18,017 bases of DNA from an uncultured Christensenella sp. (GTDB lineage Bacteria > Bacillota > Clostridia > Christensenellales > UBA1242). The position numbers were made by a program, and so were the translations under genes. This document shows positions 1-12,500 of this stretch, piece by piece. The notes below the pieces were generated by a model, which searched no databases, had not been told where the DNA came from, and saw only the letters and a program-made list of their open reading frames with translations. The number at the start of each line of letters is the position of its first letter. The first letter of the stretch is position 1. Location of the stretch: assembly GCA_949295755.1 (NCBI GenBank), contig CASFMG010000059.1, positions 1 through 18,017 of the forward strand. Reading direction: 5' to 3'.

Positions 1-532
1 AACTTGCCGTAAAAGTATCATTGTCCAAAACTATTGAATTTACACTAAATGTAAGTTCTTTTTGCAGTGTTGTTTGTGGATAAAAGTTAAACATATCACT
101 TGAAAATGTAATACTTTGTCCACGAACCACATACAAATCAACATCATCTTTTAAAGAAAAATCTGTTACAGGCTCATACACATTAACAGGTATAACACAT
201 TTTTTATTTCCTTCTAAAAGAGTTATTGTAAGTGTTGTTGTTCCAGTCATTAACGCTTTAACTTTTATTCGATATGTGCCATCGCCTAAATTTACTATAT
301 TATTTTCATCAACTTGTGCAATACTTTTGTCAAAATCAAAGTTAAAATTTACTTCAGTTTCAAAATAATTATCAATTTTAATATCAAACTCTTTTTCTTC
401 GTTTAATGTTAAATCAATACTTGTGCTAGAAAACGAGAGAGAAAACTTACTAAAATCTTCACCACACGCCGTCAAAGTTATGGCACAAAGTGTCAGTATA
501 AAAATATTTATAATCACTAAAAATTTTTTCAT
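1..532 (-). CDS. Ig-like lipoprotein, C-terminus outside window
   Basis: An ATG at 530-532 opens a frame that runs 177 codons off the left edge without a stop. The N-terminus is a lipoprotein signal peptide: MKK, then a hydrophobic run (residues 4-19), then the lipobox Leu20-Thr21-Ala22-Cys23 followed by Gly-Glu. Cys23 would be lipidated after signal peptidase II cleavage and the protein held on the outer face of the cytoplasmic membrane. An earlier Cys16 has Leu at -1 and is a poor lipobox. The mature part is acidic and beta-rich. About residues 30-118 and again from about 122 the pattern resembles Big_2-type Ig domains (S-I-D-L-T-L-N-E, then T-T-T-L-T-I-T; next V-T-D-F-S-L, then V-V-R-G-Q-S-I-T-F). 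The start is supported by GGAGAG just upstream. The gene begins 33 bases after the giant gene's stop with no terminator between them, so co-transcription is likely. It may be a membrane-bound partner of the giant protein, but nothing in the sequence proves that. Confidence 0.93.
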   Translation of the reverse strand, partial: MKKFLVIINIFILTLCAITLTACGEDFSKFSLSFSSTSIDLTLNEEKEFDIKIDNYFETEVNFNFDFDKSIAQVDENNIVNLGDGTYRIKVKALMTGTTTLTITLLEGNKKCVIPVNVYEPVTDFSLKDDVDLYVVRGQSITFSSDMFNFYPQTTLQKELTFSVNSIVLDNDTFTAS

Positions 533-535
533 TTT

Positions 536-541
536 CTCTCC
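536..541 (-). promoter_or_regulatory. Shine-Dalgarno GGAGAG of the lipoprotein gene
   Basis: On the minus strand GGAGAG lies 3 bases before the ATG at 532 (5 bases if only GGAG is counted). It sits in the 33-base gap (533-565) after the giant gene's TAG. The rest of the gap is A-rich, with no inverted repeat long enough for a terminator and no obvious promoter, so the two genes look like one transcript. Confidence 0.85.
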
Positions 542-565
542 ATTTCTTTTGCTTATTAAATTTTG

Positions 566-3500
566 CTAATTATTATCATTTGTTGTAGTACTTTCGCCAG
601 TGTCATTTGAAACCTTGATTACAATACCAGTAATTGCATCAACTTTTGTGTCGCCTATTGTAATAAGTGTCCTTTGTAGTCTTGTATCAGTATCAGTTGT
701 TTCTATATCATACAAAGATTCTGTTGCAATATCATATTCACCACTGGCGTCAATGAATATTGTTTCAGCACCTAAATTAAATTGATAAATTATTGCTTGT
801 TGCGTTTTGTCAACATAATTTATTGTATCTGCTATTGTGCATTGACCATTTTTTACAATAACTTCCCTTTCAATAGTCGTAATTGTTCCATTATTAACCT
901 CAATCGTTATCGTTGCGTCTGATAAAGAAATTTGTTTTTTGACAAGTACATATTCATTAATCTCTATAACTTCGTTTTGTGCATTTGTGTAAGTTGCATT
1001 GTTATAAACTAATAGCACATTTTGAGTTATACCAAAACTGGAATATACAACATCATCAATAACTTTTGTTCCAATTTTTTCACCCGAAATCTTATATCCA
1101 TCTCTTAAAGTAAAGTACTCTGTTTCTCCTTTTTCACCTACAACTTTAATCGCATAATCATTATCAAACGGAATTAAGTCTAACGATGAAACCTTGTAAG
1201 CAAGATTTAAAACAGTGTTGTATTCATCAATGTATATTATTGTATAAGCACTATTGTCATTGGCAAAATCATACCTATAATAATTTACTGAAACACCATC
1301 ATATGTCGATTTTAATTCCAATTTTTGTTCACTTAAATCATATTTATAAATTGCATCATTTTCATAAACATAATTTAATTTTGACTCCATATCATTATCA
1401 AATGTAATTTGAATTGTGTCAAATAAATGCAATTCATTATTTGTTGGTGCATAAACAGGTACTATATCTATAGATTTAATTCCTAAACTATAATAATCTT
1501 CCATAAAATTGCTTACAGACTGTTTATTTATAACACATTCATAAACTCCATCTTTATTAACATACAAACTTTGAAGTGAATTTTCATTTATTTTATTTGA
1601 TGCCATCTCAACATCTTCATCTTGAACAGCATTTTGATTGTAAATATATAACAGTGTATTTTTTTGTCTATCTTCATAAGCATAAATTGTATAAGTTAAA
1701 TCTGTTGATAAGTTTACTAAACTCTTGTTGTTACCTTTTTCTTTTATAGTTAAGAAGATATTTGTACTACCATTAACTTCGTTTTGCAAAGCAAGTGTAA
1801 AGAATGCATCAGTAATCTTTCCAGTTAAACTTGTTGCCAAAATGTTTTTATATTCGTTGTTTTCAATTTCATATTTTATTGTTTTATCTAAATATGTAAT
1901 ATACAAAACTTTCTTTGTTGCACTCTCGTGAACTTCTTCAATGCTATATTTCGTCTCTCCAAAACTAGCAACATAATCAATTTCTTGAACAATAAATTCA
2001 TTATTTACAAATTTAATAACATAAGTCAAATTATCTTTGCTAATAGTAAGTGTTCCATCTTGATTATCTATAAAACTAAACTCTCCTTGTAAAGTTATAA
2101 ACGATGTTTTATTGTTATTATTTGAATCTTTAAACCTAAACATAGTTGTGTTTGTAGTACTACTGTAATTATATTCAACTTTAAATGCTGTTTGGGAATT
2201 GTTTGTTATAGGAGTTATAGTTGTACTCAATGGGTAACCATTAAAGTCATATCCATCACATTCCCCTGTTGTAGTAAAGTTTGATGCTGTTCCATCTAGT
2301 TTATATCTATTTACAACCTGTTGTTCATAGTCAAATTCATAATAATAGAAATTGTTAAGTGAAGTATCTTCATTTAATTTATTATCAATGACAAAACCTT
2401 TATCTGATGTAATCTCAATACCGTCAACTTTTGCACCACTTAACACTTCTAAACTTTTACCCAAATTATCAATTGAAATTTTTGATTTATAATCAGTAAT
2501 TGGTTCGTCTTTTGTTTCATTTTGTTCTAATTTAAACGAAACACTAATGCTATTCAACGATTTAATTTCAATTTTTTCCAATGTTATCGTATTTAAAGTA
2601 GTGGTTACTTGTTTTGTTTCTTTAATGGTGTAAACACCTTCATTTTTTGTAATTAAGTAATCAATTTGTGTATTTGTATTATTAAACTTAAATTCAAAAT
2701 CAGATACATCTAATGACGAACTAGAACTAAATTGTAAGTCGTTTAACGATAATAGATGATTTTCATATTTTTCAATAATAATATCGTTTCCATAAGGGAA
2801 GAACAATTTGTTTCTATTTGTTTGAGAAGTTACTTCTTTGCTGTCTTCTTGCAGTGAATAAGAGATATAACCTAAATAACTTATCTGTAAGTTTTTATTG
2901 ATAACATATATAAAATCTTTATACCAACTGCCTTCAATATTTGATTTAGTTGAAATAATCAAAGTCTTGTAAGTTTTATCAGTGTCCCCATCAATTTTAA
3001 TTTGTGGACCTGTGGTTACATATAATTGTGGTTTTATACTTGAATCATCAGTATACGTAATGTTTTCGCTGATTTTTAACTTATTAGAATTGCCTAAATC
3101 AACATTAAATGTATAAGTGTAATCATTTTTAGCCAAATCTGCAATATCTTCATAAACCTTTCCACCTATATTGTAATTAACATTTGAAGAACCCCAACCA
3201 ACATTGTCAGTTGTGTAAATATCTTTATGTGTAATCAAAGTTGTAGATGTTTCTTTAGTGTATGTGTTTTCTTTTTGACCTGTTACTTCATCTTCTTCAA
3301 TTGTTTCATCATCGTTGCTTTCAACATAACCAGAATTTTCACTTGTTATTTCTTGTTGGTTTAATTGCAATTTTATCGTATTATTTTCATTTAGAATTTC
3401 TAGATTTACAAATGTTGTAGTAGTTGTTGTTGTAGAAAAAGCATTACCAATAGTGCTTTGGCTACTGTAGACACTCAAATTTAAAGTTGCTACATTATTC

Positions 3501-6500
3501 ATAACACGATATTTAGAATTAACAGAACTATCTATTACTATTGCATCTTCTTTTTTCTCTGGCTCATAATATTTTATTGCTATAATATTACCGTCATCAT
3601 CTTCTTCATAACCATTTTGCTTTAAAAATTTTGTATCACCACTAAATTCTGGCAAAAAGTCAATAGTTCTATTTGTCATAGGATATACATTTTGTGTGTG
3701 CTCTTTATATGGATTTTCCGTTACAGTATATTCATTTGCTACAATAAATTCAAAATTATAACTATCAACAATATTAAAATCACCTTGATTATACATTGAA
3801 CCATTTATTCTCAACCTATAAACTATATCAGTAATGTAATAAACATCGCTTGTAGCGCTATTGTATTCTATATCGTCTGTTCCATTTTCTTCACCAATTA
3901 AAACATTATCTTTACTAATTGTTTGGATTTGAGTTACCACAACATAGTAATCTTTTTTATAATTATATAGTTTATATTTCTCTCCATTTATAAATGCATT
4001 TCCTTCAGTTGTATCAATTTCGGTTGAATACTCAAATATATCAGCTTTTATCCAACTATTTATTTCATTGTCGTCTACTACAGTTTTTCCATTTTTATAA
4101 ACACTTGTACTTTTTATACCATTATCGTTTATTTTCTTATCATCCTTATTATGCTTTGGTAAATCACTGTAATTTGGTTTACTTATAGCAAGTGCCGAAG
4201 CATAAACTTTAATTGTTTCATTGTTTTGTAAACTATTAGTTGTTTTACTATAATCTTTCCTATTTCCAATAAAGTAATCAGCATATGCCGTCTCACTGTA
4301 TTCGTTTGCATTTAAGCCCGACATTATAAATGATTTTCCTTCATAACCAATATAATTTTCTTTCCCAACATTTATATTTTTAAATGTTTCATTTGTGATT
4401 ATGTTACTAAAATAAGTATCATCATTACCACGAAGATATCCAATTATACCTGCTGAAAACGATGTTACGCCTTTAACAGATGCTTTGGCAGAAATTTCTT
4501 TAAGGCTTATGTTTATTGTATCAAGCAAAAGTGCATTTTCTTCGTTAGTTTGTTCAACAATACCAAATACGCCACCACTGATAACTTTTGACCCATTGTT
4601 TACTTCATTTCTTATAGTGCCATTGATGTCAATGTCATTTAACTTAATTTGTGCGTTTTTTGTCTTACCAATAACACCACCAGCAACTTTATTTGATGAT
4701 GTCATATCTATATTTAGAGTTTCATCAACTTTAGCAATACTAATAATTGAATTTTCGCTTAGTCCAATAATTCCTCCAACAGCCTGTTCCTTATCTGGAC
4801 CTATATTTTTTAATGTTATATCACAACCTAAAACATTTACTTGTTCAATTTCAATATTTGCATTATTTGCTTTTCCAATAAGTCCACCAATGTTGTTTGA
4901 TGAATTGCTATAAACCGAATCTTTATTGTGTATATCTACATAATCTTTAAATATGTAATTGACATTAATATTATTAATTACTATATCAGCCGTAGAATTT
5001 TGATCTTTAACAACTTCACCAATAAGGCCACCAATATCATATTGATCGTTTTGATCGTTAACAATCAAATAATTATTATTGCTATATTCAATATTTAAGT
5101 TTTTGATGTTTAAATATTTCACGCAACCAAACAAACCACTAGTTGTATTATCAAATTTAGTTGTAGTAGTTATATTATTTAAAGTGAAATATCCACTTTC
5201 TCCATAATTAACACCTTCAACAATTCCATTAAATGGATTGTTACGGGTTCCAAGTGGTAATACACCATCTAATGATATATTTGTTTTACCATTGTTTGAA
5301 GAAAATTTAATTGTGTAAGAAGGTTCTCTACTCGTTATAATAGTCAACAACGTCTCTAATTTATCATCATAAGGACTGGTACTGTATTTATTCCAAAAAT
5401 CTTCTAGATTTTGTGATTCCGGCAAATCATTAATTAAAACTTCAAGCATTCTGTAATCTTCAAGATTTTTAATTGTTATAGTTGCATATTCATCATTCTT
5501 ATCTATTTCAATTTTTTCGTTTATCATTTCATTTAAATCAGTCTTCTTAACTTCAACAGAATTGCTAGGCACCCAAGTACCATCTTCTGCACATTGTTCC
5601 CAACCTTCCAAGAAACTACTAAAATCAGTAATTGGAGTATCTTTGGTTATGTTTTCGTATACATTAGTACTGTAAACAATACCATATTGGTTAAATATAT
5701 TTCCTTCTCCATTTACACTACTATTATCATTTGCACCATAGTATGTTTTTGTTGTAGTAACGCCTTCTACTTCTGTACTTATCTCAATTTCTTCAAGTGA
5801 TTGCCCTGACGAGGAAAATACCCTTTCTTTTGTTGCGTCTTGTTCTTTTGGTATTCCTATAGAATCAAAGTAAACGTCATTAATATACAGCAGTTCATCA
5901 TAAGTATAGTAATAATCCTTTCCGTCAGATTCGTTCTCGTACTTTTTTATATCCATCCAAATGCCATCGCCAACTTTGTTTCTAACTTTATCAAACATTT
6001 CATAACCACGGAAGTACCTAGGTTTGCCAGCTAATAAACCCCACAACAAGTCTATACTTGGCCAGGCTTCGTATAAATCGCTATTTTCATAATAATTATC
6101 TCTATATTCATAACCATTGCCACTCATATAATACATTTCAATAACTGTTTCCATATTGGCACGCACAATAGGGGCTACGATGTAACTAAGAATTAAACCT
6201 ATAAATTTTTGTGCCTTAGTTCCTGTTTCTATTAATCGTTGACCTATTCCATAAATAATTGAATATATATCATATATACCCCTCATACTTATTTCATTTA
6301 CATCATAAAATGAATAAATATTTCTGGATTCCATACCACCTTGAATATTCTCACAATAGTTTACAACTGTGTTTAAACTTTCATAATTGTTTGCAATACC
6401 TGCTACATATGCCTTTTGTGTAACAGTTCTATAAATTAATTTATCATATTTAGTGCCGGTAACTGAATAAACGTTTTTTACGTCATTGTTAATTTTATCA

Positions 6501-9500
6501 CCGGGAATTGCTCCGTTGCTAATCATTGCGTCTTTTTTATCGAAAGAACTGACCGAATAAGTTGCATAACCAACAAGAGAACACGCTTTGCTATAACAAT
6601 TTGATATGTTTCCACCATATCCACTTATGCCACCCAAATATGTTGTGTCGAAAGCAAAACTATTACCAGCAATAATTTCAACATTGCTTAAAATGTAACA
6701 GTTATCAATAATTTTTTCACTTTCATCATAAGATGTATTGTTTGTTATTACATCACTGCATGAGCCAACAATACCACCTGCATATAATTTTAATTTTGAA
6801 ATTTCGGAATATAAATCGCCTAACTTACTCAATTTGTCTTGATATGGTAAATCTGACCCAATATTATGCAATTCGCCGTCAAACAAATGTATTGATTGAT
6901 TTATGTATGAATTTTTAATGCTTCCATAGTTTTGTAGTCCAACAATTCCACCAAAGATTATCGTTTTTTCAGAAATTCCTACACCTTCATCAAAATCTAC
7001 ATATATTGGCTTTGTTAAACTAGAATTTTCAACAGTACCACCATTTAATACTCCAACCATGCCACCAATAATGTAGTTAATGTTATAGTTGAACAATCTT
7101 AAAACATATTCTGTTCTGGTGTTTGTTGAAGTAATCGAACTTAACTCACAACTACTTAAAGTTGAACCTTCTCCTAATGAACCGACAACATTGCCAAGGT
7201 ATAAAATTTTATTATAAGATTTGGTTTCTGTTTCGGTTTCTGTTGGCAATTTTATTGTTATTGCATCAGTTGTATCATAATTTGTTCTTATTTCAATATT
7301 ATTTATATTAGAATTACCTGTTACATTATTAGCCAAAAAGCCAACATATACAGAATCATTGTCTATCAACGAAACATCCACACTTATATTTTCCAAAATT
7401 AACAACGAAATATCTGAATTTTTTACTGTATTAAATAATCCACCATCTATTGTTGATAAATTTTTAATATAATGCAACTCAGATATGCCGTCATACCCAG
7501 ATAGGTTTATGTTTGAAATATCCTTGCTTTGCCATTTTATATCATCACTTATGTACTCTGCGTTCATATTATTGATTAACACAAAATAGGTTGTGACAGT
7601 GTTTTCTTTTGGCAGTTGTTGAAGTTTTCCAAGGTTTGGCACTTGATATGGATTATCTTGCGAGCCAACACCTGTACTATGCCACATATATTCAATCTTA
7701 ATATAAGCACCATCAATAAATGAACCATAACCAAAATTGTATAATATGTTTTGTTTAAAATTGCCCGTATATACGGTACTTTTAGTTTCATCATTATTTT
7801 TGGTTTTACTGTAATCTAATGAAATCTCATCAGTTTTCTTTGCTTCACCACCATTGCTATTTGATAATATTGCTTCGCAAGCATATTTATCATAAAAACA
7901 ATTAGATGAAGATGAGTCAAAAGCAAATCGTTTTTCTGCCTCTAATGGATCATCTTCTCCAATATTTAAATCCACCAACCTAGTATTTGAAAAACTATCA
8001 TACACGTTTCCCGGTCCAAATAAATACATTTTGCCGTTATAGTCTCCATCTGTTTTGTTTGGATTATAGTTTTGAATTGAGCCTGATGAATAACAATTAT
8101 AAATTAGTCCTTCGTTTGAAATATTAAATCCTGCAACAGCAATAGAATTCTCTTGTTTTGCTTGTTCTTCGTAATACGAAACAACATCAACACTTGTGTA
8201 ACACTCTTTAATGAGTCCAGAATTTGAAAATACAAAAGCACTTGCTCTACGGTTGGTTGTAATTGATCCTGTTATTTTTTGGTTTCCGTTTAATCTGCCC
8301 CTAACATTGCAAGAGTAGATTATACCATTGTTTGTTTCAACAAAACCTGAAATAACCTTGCTTTCATTTGAAATATCTCCATCTCCATTATAGTTTGCAA
8401 GAACAACAACACCCGAAACTATACTATTATTATCCACACTTACTATTGGACTGTTTATATCTTTATTTTCAAATACAATTTGAGCACCATCACTAACAAC
8501 AATTTGATTTGTAAGGTCTTCGATTTGGAAAGTGTAACAATTATCTTCTGTTCCAAGATAATAATATTCTTTACCATCAACATCATCCCATGAAGCAACA
8601 TTTAAATCAGTGTATGGTAAAATTTTTGTTCCAGAGTTCTCTTCACCAAAATAATTTGCATCCCAGAAATTATAAACAACATCACTCTCTTCGTTGATAT
8701 TCTTCTTTAATGACTTTTTAATTTCATCTAGAATTGTAAAAAGCATCAAATTTTCGCCAACACTTGCATCAGTTGTAAGTGTGTATACGTGGGCATATTT
8801 GTTTTTTGAAACTTGTGTTTCATCTTTTGTATCATTAACACTAGCATTTTCACTTACACTTCCAACAAGTGCGTTTGAAGAATATGTTGTTGCTAATTGT
8901 TTATCTAATTTATTAAACAATGTGTTGATTGAAATATTTTCAGTTAGTGTTACATTGTTTTTAACACTACCAATTAGTCCACCATAAGTAAATGATTCTA
9001 TTTTAATATTTTCTGTTTTTGATTTTGTAATTATTGTTGAACCATCGTTTTCTTCTTTAACTTCGTATGTTGGATAAACATTGCCTGTTGCAACAGAATT
9101 TGTAATTCCTACATTGTCCACTTCTTCCTTTTCCATTACTGCAACAATTCCACCTATTGTTAAAGATAATTGAGTTTTGCTGTCTATATTTGCATTATTT
9201 TTTATATTTCCTGTTGCATATGTGTAATTAAAGTTTGAGTCTTTACTATATCCAGCAATTCCACCGATACTTGTGATATCTTCTAAATCTTTTGTAGTAT
9301 CTGACACATTTCTACTACTATAATTTATATTTGCATAGTAAATAGCATTCAAAATAGTATATTTTTCTATACTTCCAATAAGTCCACCAATGTTATTTAC
9401 AATTCTTGCTTCAGAATCATTATTGCATACTGAAACAACTAAATCTATATATGATTTTATTTGGTCAATATTATTTTTTTCACTAGCCACTGCATAACCA

Positions 9501-12500
9501 ATTAAAGAACCTATATTGTTTTCGTCAGAAGAATAAATATTTAAAATGCTAATTTTATTTGTTGATTCTTTTATTATGCCTTCTTCGCTAGTTTCATTTG
9601 TTGCTTTTACTTCACAATTTGTTATATTCCCATTCTCAAAATATCCAGCAATACCACCAAGGTTCAAATTAGTTGTTATTGATTGTATTGAAATAGTGGG
9701 ATAAAGTTCTACATTTGTAATATTTGTATTTTCTGTTTGTCCAACAAGTCCACCAATGTTGCAATTATATAAAATTTTTGATTCTTCTTCTTTCCCAATA
9801 CTTATTGTAGGTTGAATTTTTACATTGGAATCTGAACTTAATGTTGAACTTATATTAGTTCCACTTGCATATCCAAACAAATATCCAACATTGGTTCTTA
9901 TTAAACCGGAATATATATTTATGTTTCCCGAAATTTTATCGTTAATTACAATTGGCATTACTGTTCCATCACTAGTGTTATTTTTTAAACTGCCACCCAT
10001 AAGTCCAATTGAACTATCATTAGGTCTGTTTAAGCCTTCAAATTTTCCATCAATACTTATATTTGAGCTTTGAATAGAGATGTCAAAAATCCCACCACTC
10101 TTTGTTTGTGATGTCGTAATTGTTCCTGTACCGAACAACATTCCAACATTTATTGTTTCTTCACTCTCATTTTCATAAGATGTTGAAATATTCATATTGC
10201 AATCTGATATCTCAATATCGCTAAACACCGTTGTACCTTTTGCCACTGCTGTAACAAGTCCCACTATTGCACTTGCAGAAGTTGTTGAATTTAGTTTAAT
10301 ATGTTCAAATTTTAATTTGTTAAATGTTGTATTATTTGCTGTACCAACAAGTATTGCAGTTGTACTTAAAGAACTAGTAAATTGACTAGTACTATTATAT
10401 CTAACAATAAAGTTATAGAATGTTGCGCCATTTGTTGAACTAAATAGTGCTCTATTTTGATTTGTTTTAAACAAAAATCCTGATGGATTTAAATTATCCA
10501 AACTTCTAAGTGTTCCTGAGAAATTTGTAATTGGTGCAATTCTTTTTGTTATACCAATTAGTCCATCTTCATTTTCTACACTATTATCTGGGTCGATTAC
10601 AAAAATGTCATCATTAGTTGCAACTCTCAACAAATCAATGTCGTCTTGATTTCTTATATATCTGATTTTTGTTATGTAACCAAATAATATGTGTGGGAAT
10701 AATTCGTCTTCATTTCTTTCCCAAGATTGTTTTTCCCATCCGTTTCCGGTAAAGAATGTGTCATATATTTCACCATCATCGCCTTGACCTGTAACTTTTG
10801 AAAGACTTGTTATATGAGAAACTTCGTTATCATCTTCGTAGAAATTTGATGGCGTAACACCATTAAATACAATATCAGTTTTAAATAAAGCAGTCGAAGT
10901 TTTATATGTATTGCTATCATTTTCATTAAACGAAACTGCATATGTTTTATTAAAATAGTTTTCGTCAATAAGTTGATTGCCCCAGTAATTTACTGCGTTT
11001 ACTTTGTCAAAATCAAAGCCACCTTTATTTAATCCAATTATACCACCAGCAACACTTGCACTTACATCGCCAAAAGCGTAAACTTCGTTTAATGATAATT
11101 TAATGTAATCAGTTTGTGAAGTTGTAGGTTTTTCATTTATACCGACAATACCACCTGCATATGCATTAGTTGAATCTGACATAACATTTAATTTTGAATA
11201 TGATTTCTCAATTTTTCCACTGACATTAAGTCCAACAATACCACCTATTGCAATAGGGTTATAAGATGAACCAACAAAGAGTTCTTCGTTACCTCTATCA
11301 ACATCATACTTGCCCTTATAATAATCGTCAACACCATCTTCAATAATGTTTATTTGCCAATTTTCTTCGTGCTCAGATCTAACTTGTCTTAAATAACCTT
11401 TATTATAACCAACAATACCACCTGCAAAACCATTGTAAGAATATAGTCCTTGCATTGATCTATTTGATGTATCTACAAAAGACAACTCATAAAGTGCGTC
11501 TTGTACAATTGTAAGTGGTCCAACATAACCAATTACACCACCAACAGTTCCTGCTGTGATTTGACTTGTTCCTAATGTTTTTAGCATAATAGCATTGCCA
11601 TTTGTTGAAACGATAGAATCAGCAAACATTTCTTGAGTGATTGAATCATCGGTATATGTATCAATTATACCAACAACACCACCGGCATATGAAATATTAT
11701 TGTTTTGCGTTTCGTTTAATCTTGAGTATTGATTATAAGTAATATAACTTGCATCACCACCATAGTAATTATCAGGAAATTTTGCCGCTGTTACACTTAT
11801 GTTAGTTGATGATAAGTTGAAAATATATGAATTGCCAATAACTCGTCCAATTAAACCACCAACAACATTTTTTCCTCTAACTGTTACTGTGTTTGTATTT
11901 TCAAATGCCGAACTTAAATTTACATTTACGACTTTTGCATCGTAGACAGTACCTGCGATAGCACCAACATATTTAATATTTTTTGCTTCGACACCTAAAA
12001 CTTCACTTTCTGCGTTTGTTGTACCAATGATAACATTAACATTCATAACTATTGCACCAGATTCTATAGTTGCAAACATACCAAAGTTAACTGCGGTACT
12101 TTCAACATATGAATCTGAAAGTGCAAAACCAGAAATAGTAAATCCGTTTCCGTCAAATTTACCAATTCCGTTTCCATTACCTTGTTCTCGATAAATTCCT
12201 GTAAGCGTTAAGTTCGAAGATGCTAATCTATAAGTTTGTTCGCCATCATTAGAAACAAGTTCTTGTAAATCAATATCATTTATAAGTCTATAGTTGCCAT
12301 ATGCTTGTTTTTTATCTAAATTAACAAATTTTGATGCACTTGTACCACTAACGCCACTAAACACACTGTTAAATTCTTGTGCATTTCTAATAAGTATAGG
12401 ATTGTTAATTGAACCATATTCGTAATTTGTTGCATAATTGAGCAATGGTATTTCATCATCAATAGATTGTTGACTATAATATCTCAATGAAACAGATTTG

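Larger units (their letters stand above)
5545..7675 (-). repeat. GLUG beta-helix module 6 with C-terminal insertion
   Basis: Residues about 3448-4158. It opens with G-V-G-S-Q-D-N-P-Y-Q-V-P-N-L, close to the consensus lead-in, then F-V-L-I-N-N-M-N. Seven turns are seen, such as I-G-G-M-V-G-V-L-N-G-G-T-V-E-N-S, F-G-G-I-V-G-L-Q-N-Y-G-S-I-K-N-S, A-G-G-I-V-G-S-C-S and L-G-G-I-S-G-Y-G-G-N-I-S-N-C-Y. The last part (about 5850-6330) is a non-repeat insertion annotated separately. The module closes at G-W-E-Q-C-A-E-D-G-T-W. Several turns carry N-C-Y, so cysteines stack at one ladder position. Confidence 0.77.

Noticed and set aside
529..543. Four-codon frame ATG-GAG-AGA-AAA-TGA overlapping the lipoprotein start
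   Set aside because: Its ATG lies directly against the Shine-Dalgarno sequence and its coding part is that sequence. It is most simply a by-product of the GGAGAG site, with no ribosome binding site of its own.
533..565. Transcription terminator between the two genes
   Set aside because: The 33-base gap has no GC-rich inverted repeat and no U-tract.
566..640. C-terminal LPXTG or outer-membrane anchoring signal
   Set aside because: The last 25 residues have no LPXTG-like motif, hydrophobic helix or basic tail, and end in Thr/Asn/Asp.
4485..4913. 142-codon open frame on the plus strand opposite module 7
   Set aside because: It lies wholly antisense to the giant gene. Its hydrophobic Pro/Ser/Phe-rich translation is what the complement of GLUG codons gives, and nothing supports an independent gene.
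8694..8987. 97-codon plus-strand frame resembling a small membrane protein
   Set aside because: Shadow of module 4 codons; the minus-strand reading has clear repeat motifs through the same bases.
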